Source: CAYLMM01 sp964384825
GTDB lineage: Bacteria; Krumholzibacteriota; Krumholzibacteriia; LZORAL124-64-63
DNA length: 24,136 bases
NCBI GenBank assembly: GCA_964384825.1
Contig: CAYLMM010000044.1
Location: forward strand, 1 to 24,136
Direction: 5' to 3'
Under the pieces are notes generated by a model that made no database searches, was not told where the DNA came from, and saw only the letters and a program-made list of their open reading frames with translations. The translations under genes were made by a program, and so were the position numbers. Positions 23,825 through 24,136 of this stretch are shown here, piece by piece. Positions within the stretch are counted from its first letter, which is position 1, and every line of letters begins with the position of its first letter.

Positions 23825-23850
23825 TTTTTTCGGACGGCTATATTGCCGTT

Positions 23851-23866
23851 TTGGCCATAACGCCAA
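23851..23866 (+). promoter_or_regulatory. Second ArsR-type operator, upstream of the permease
   Basis: TTGGC-CATAAC-GCCAA is a perfect 5-bp inverted repeat with a 6-bp spacer, matching the dyad at 23495-23510 in arm sequence, spacing and much of the spacer. TATATT at 23839-23844 could be a -10 box, which would put the operator over the transcription start; no good -35 is visible. Confidence 0.5.
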
Positions 23867-23888
23867 ACACATGGAGACAGCCATTCCG

Positions 23889-24136
23889 ATGGACTGGACC
23901 AAGGAACGCAAACCCCTCTTCTGGCTGGCGGCGATCTTCCTCGCCTGCTACCACCTGCCGGTCGGCGGCGGCCGTTTCGACGCCGCGGTGATCGAATCGC
24001 TGGCCCTGGTGAGATGGTACGCCCGCGAGCACGTGCTGCTGTGCCTGGTGCCGGCCTTCTTCATAGCCGGGGCGATCTCGGTCTTCGTGCGCCAGGAATC
24101 GGTGCTGCGCTATCTGGGCCCGACCGCGCCGAAGCC
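23889..24136 (+). CDS. COG0701 permease N-terminus (ArsP/YraQ-like), cut by the window edge
   Basis: The first 82 residues are present. ATG 23889 is preceded by GGAG at 23873-23876 with a longish gap of 12; an in-frame ATG at 23871 is an alternative but has no ribosome site. The sequence starts MDWTKERKPLFWLAAIFLAC, then VRWYAREHVLLCLVPAFFIAGAISVF (a membrane helix) and RYLGPTAPK at the edge. This opening is characteristic of the permeases encoded next to ArsR regulators, which in the ArsP branch export organoarsenicals. The diagnostic CSCTVLP-type motif would lie just outside the window. The ArsR gene and matching operator upstream support metal- or metalloid-controlled expression. Confidence 0.85.
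   Translation, partial: MDWTKERKPLFWLAAIFLACYHLPVGGGRFDAAVIESLALVRWYAREHVLLCLVPAFFIAGAISVFVRQESVLRYLGPTAPK

Overview
The window is gene-dense, very GC-rich bacterial DNA carrying 16 protein genes, two of them cut by the window edges. No RNA genes, insertion sequences or CRISPR arrays were seen. The first gene after the left edge encodes a gingipain-type (C25) secreted protease with a C-terminal YPNPFNP-type sorting/FlgD-like domain. That architecture, together with Rex and the general gene style, suggests an uncultured lineage of the FCB group, for example Krumholzibacteriota, Eisenbacteria or Latescibacterota. The lineage is an inference; no marker gene here settles it.

Layout. 1-4841 (minus): a secreted-protein N-terminus (possibly an M14 carboxypeptidase) downstream of the C25 protease. 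5105-5599 (plus): a small Cys-rich secreted protein. 5600-9984 (plus): a zinc-homeostasis operon, zur-znuA-znuC-znuB plus a COG0701 permease of the SO_0444 Cu/Zn-efflux type. Its AT-rich leader holds two copies of a TGCAAT-N3-ATTGCA-like dyad, each placed on a promoter. 10037-14511 (minus): HAD phosphatase, a YgfK-like DHOD/4Fe-4S protein without the usual flavoprotein module, and an atypical phosphohexomutase. 14665-18059 (plus): PutP-like symporter, SPOR-domain membrane protein, FabH-like synthase. 18130-18876 (minus): Rex, with a probable self-operator. 19120-22418 (plus): gatE-gatD, the archaeal-type Glu-tRNA(Gln) amidotransferase. 22454-22598: a perfect 32-bp inverted repeat enclosing a second 14-bp hairpin. 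22611-23381 (minus): a FatA-type acyl-ACP thioesterase. 23534-24136 (plus): an ArsR regulator and the start of a second COG0701 permease, each preceded by a TTGGC-N6-GCCA(A/T) dyad.

The strongest observation is the intact, translationally coupled gatE-gatD pair among otherwise bacterial genes. GatDE is textbook-archaeal, so this predicts a bacterium that makes Gln-tRNA(Gln) with an archaeal-type enzyme. Two metal-responsive circuits (Zur and ArsR) can be drawn down to candidate operators. Positions, motifs and spacings were read by eye; no database or folding program was run.
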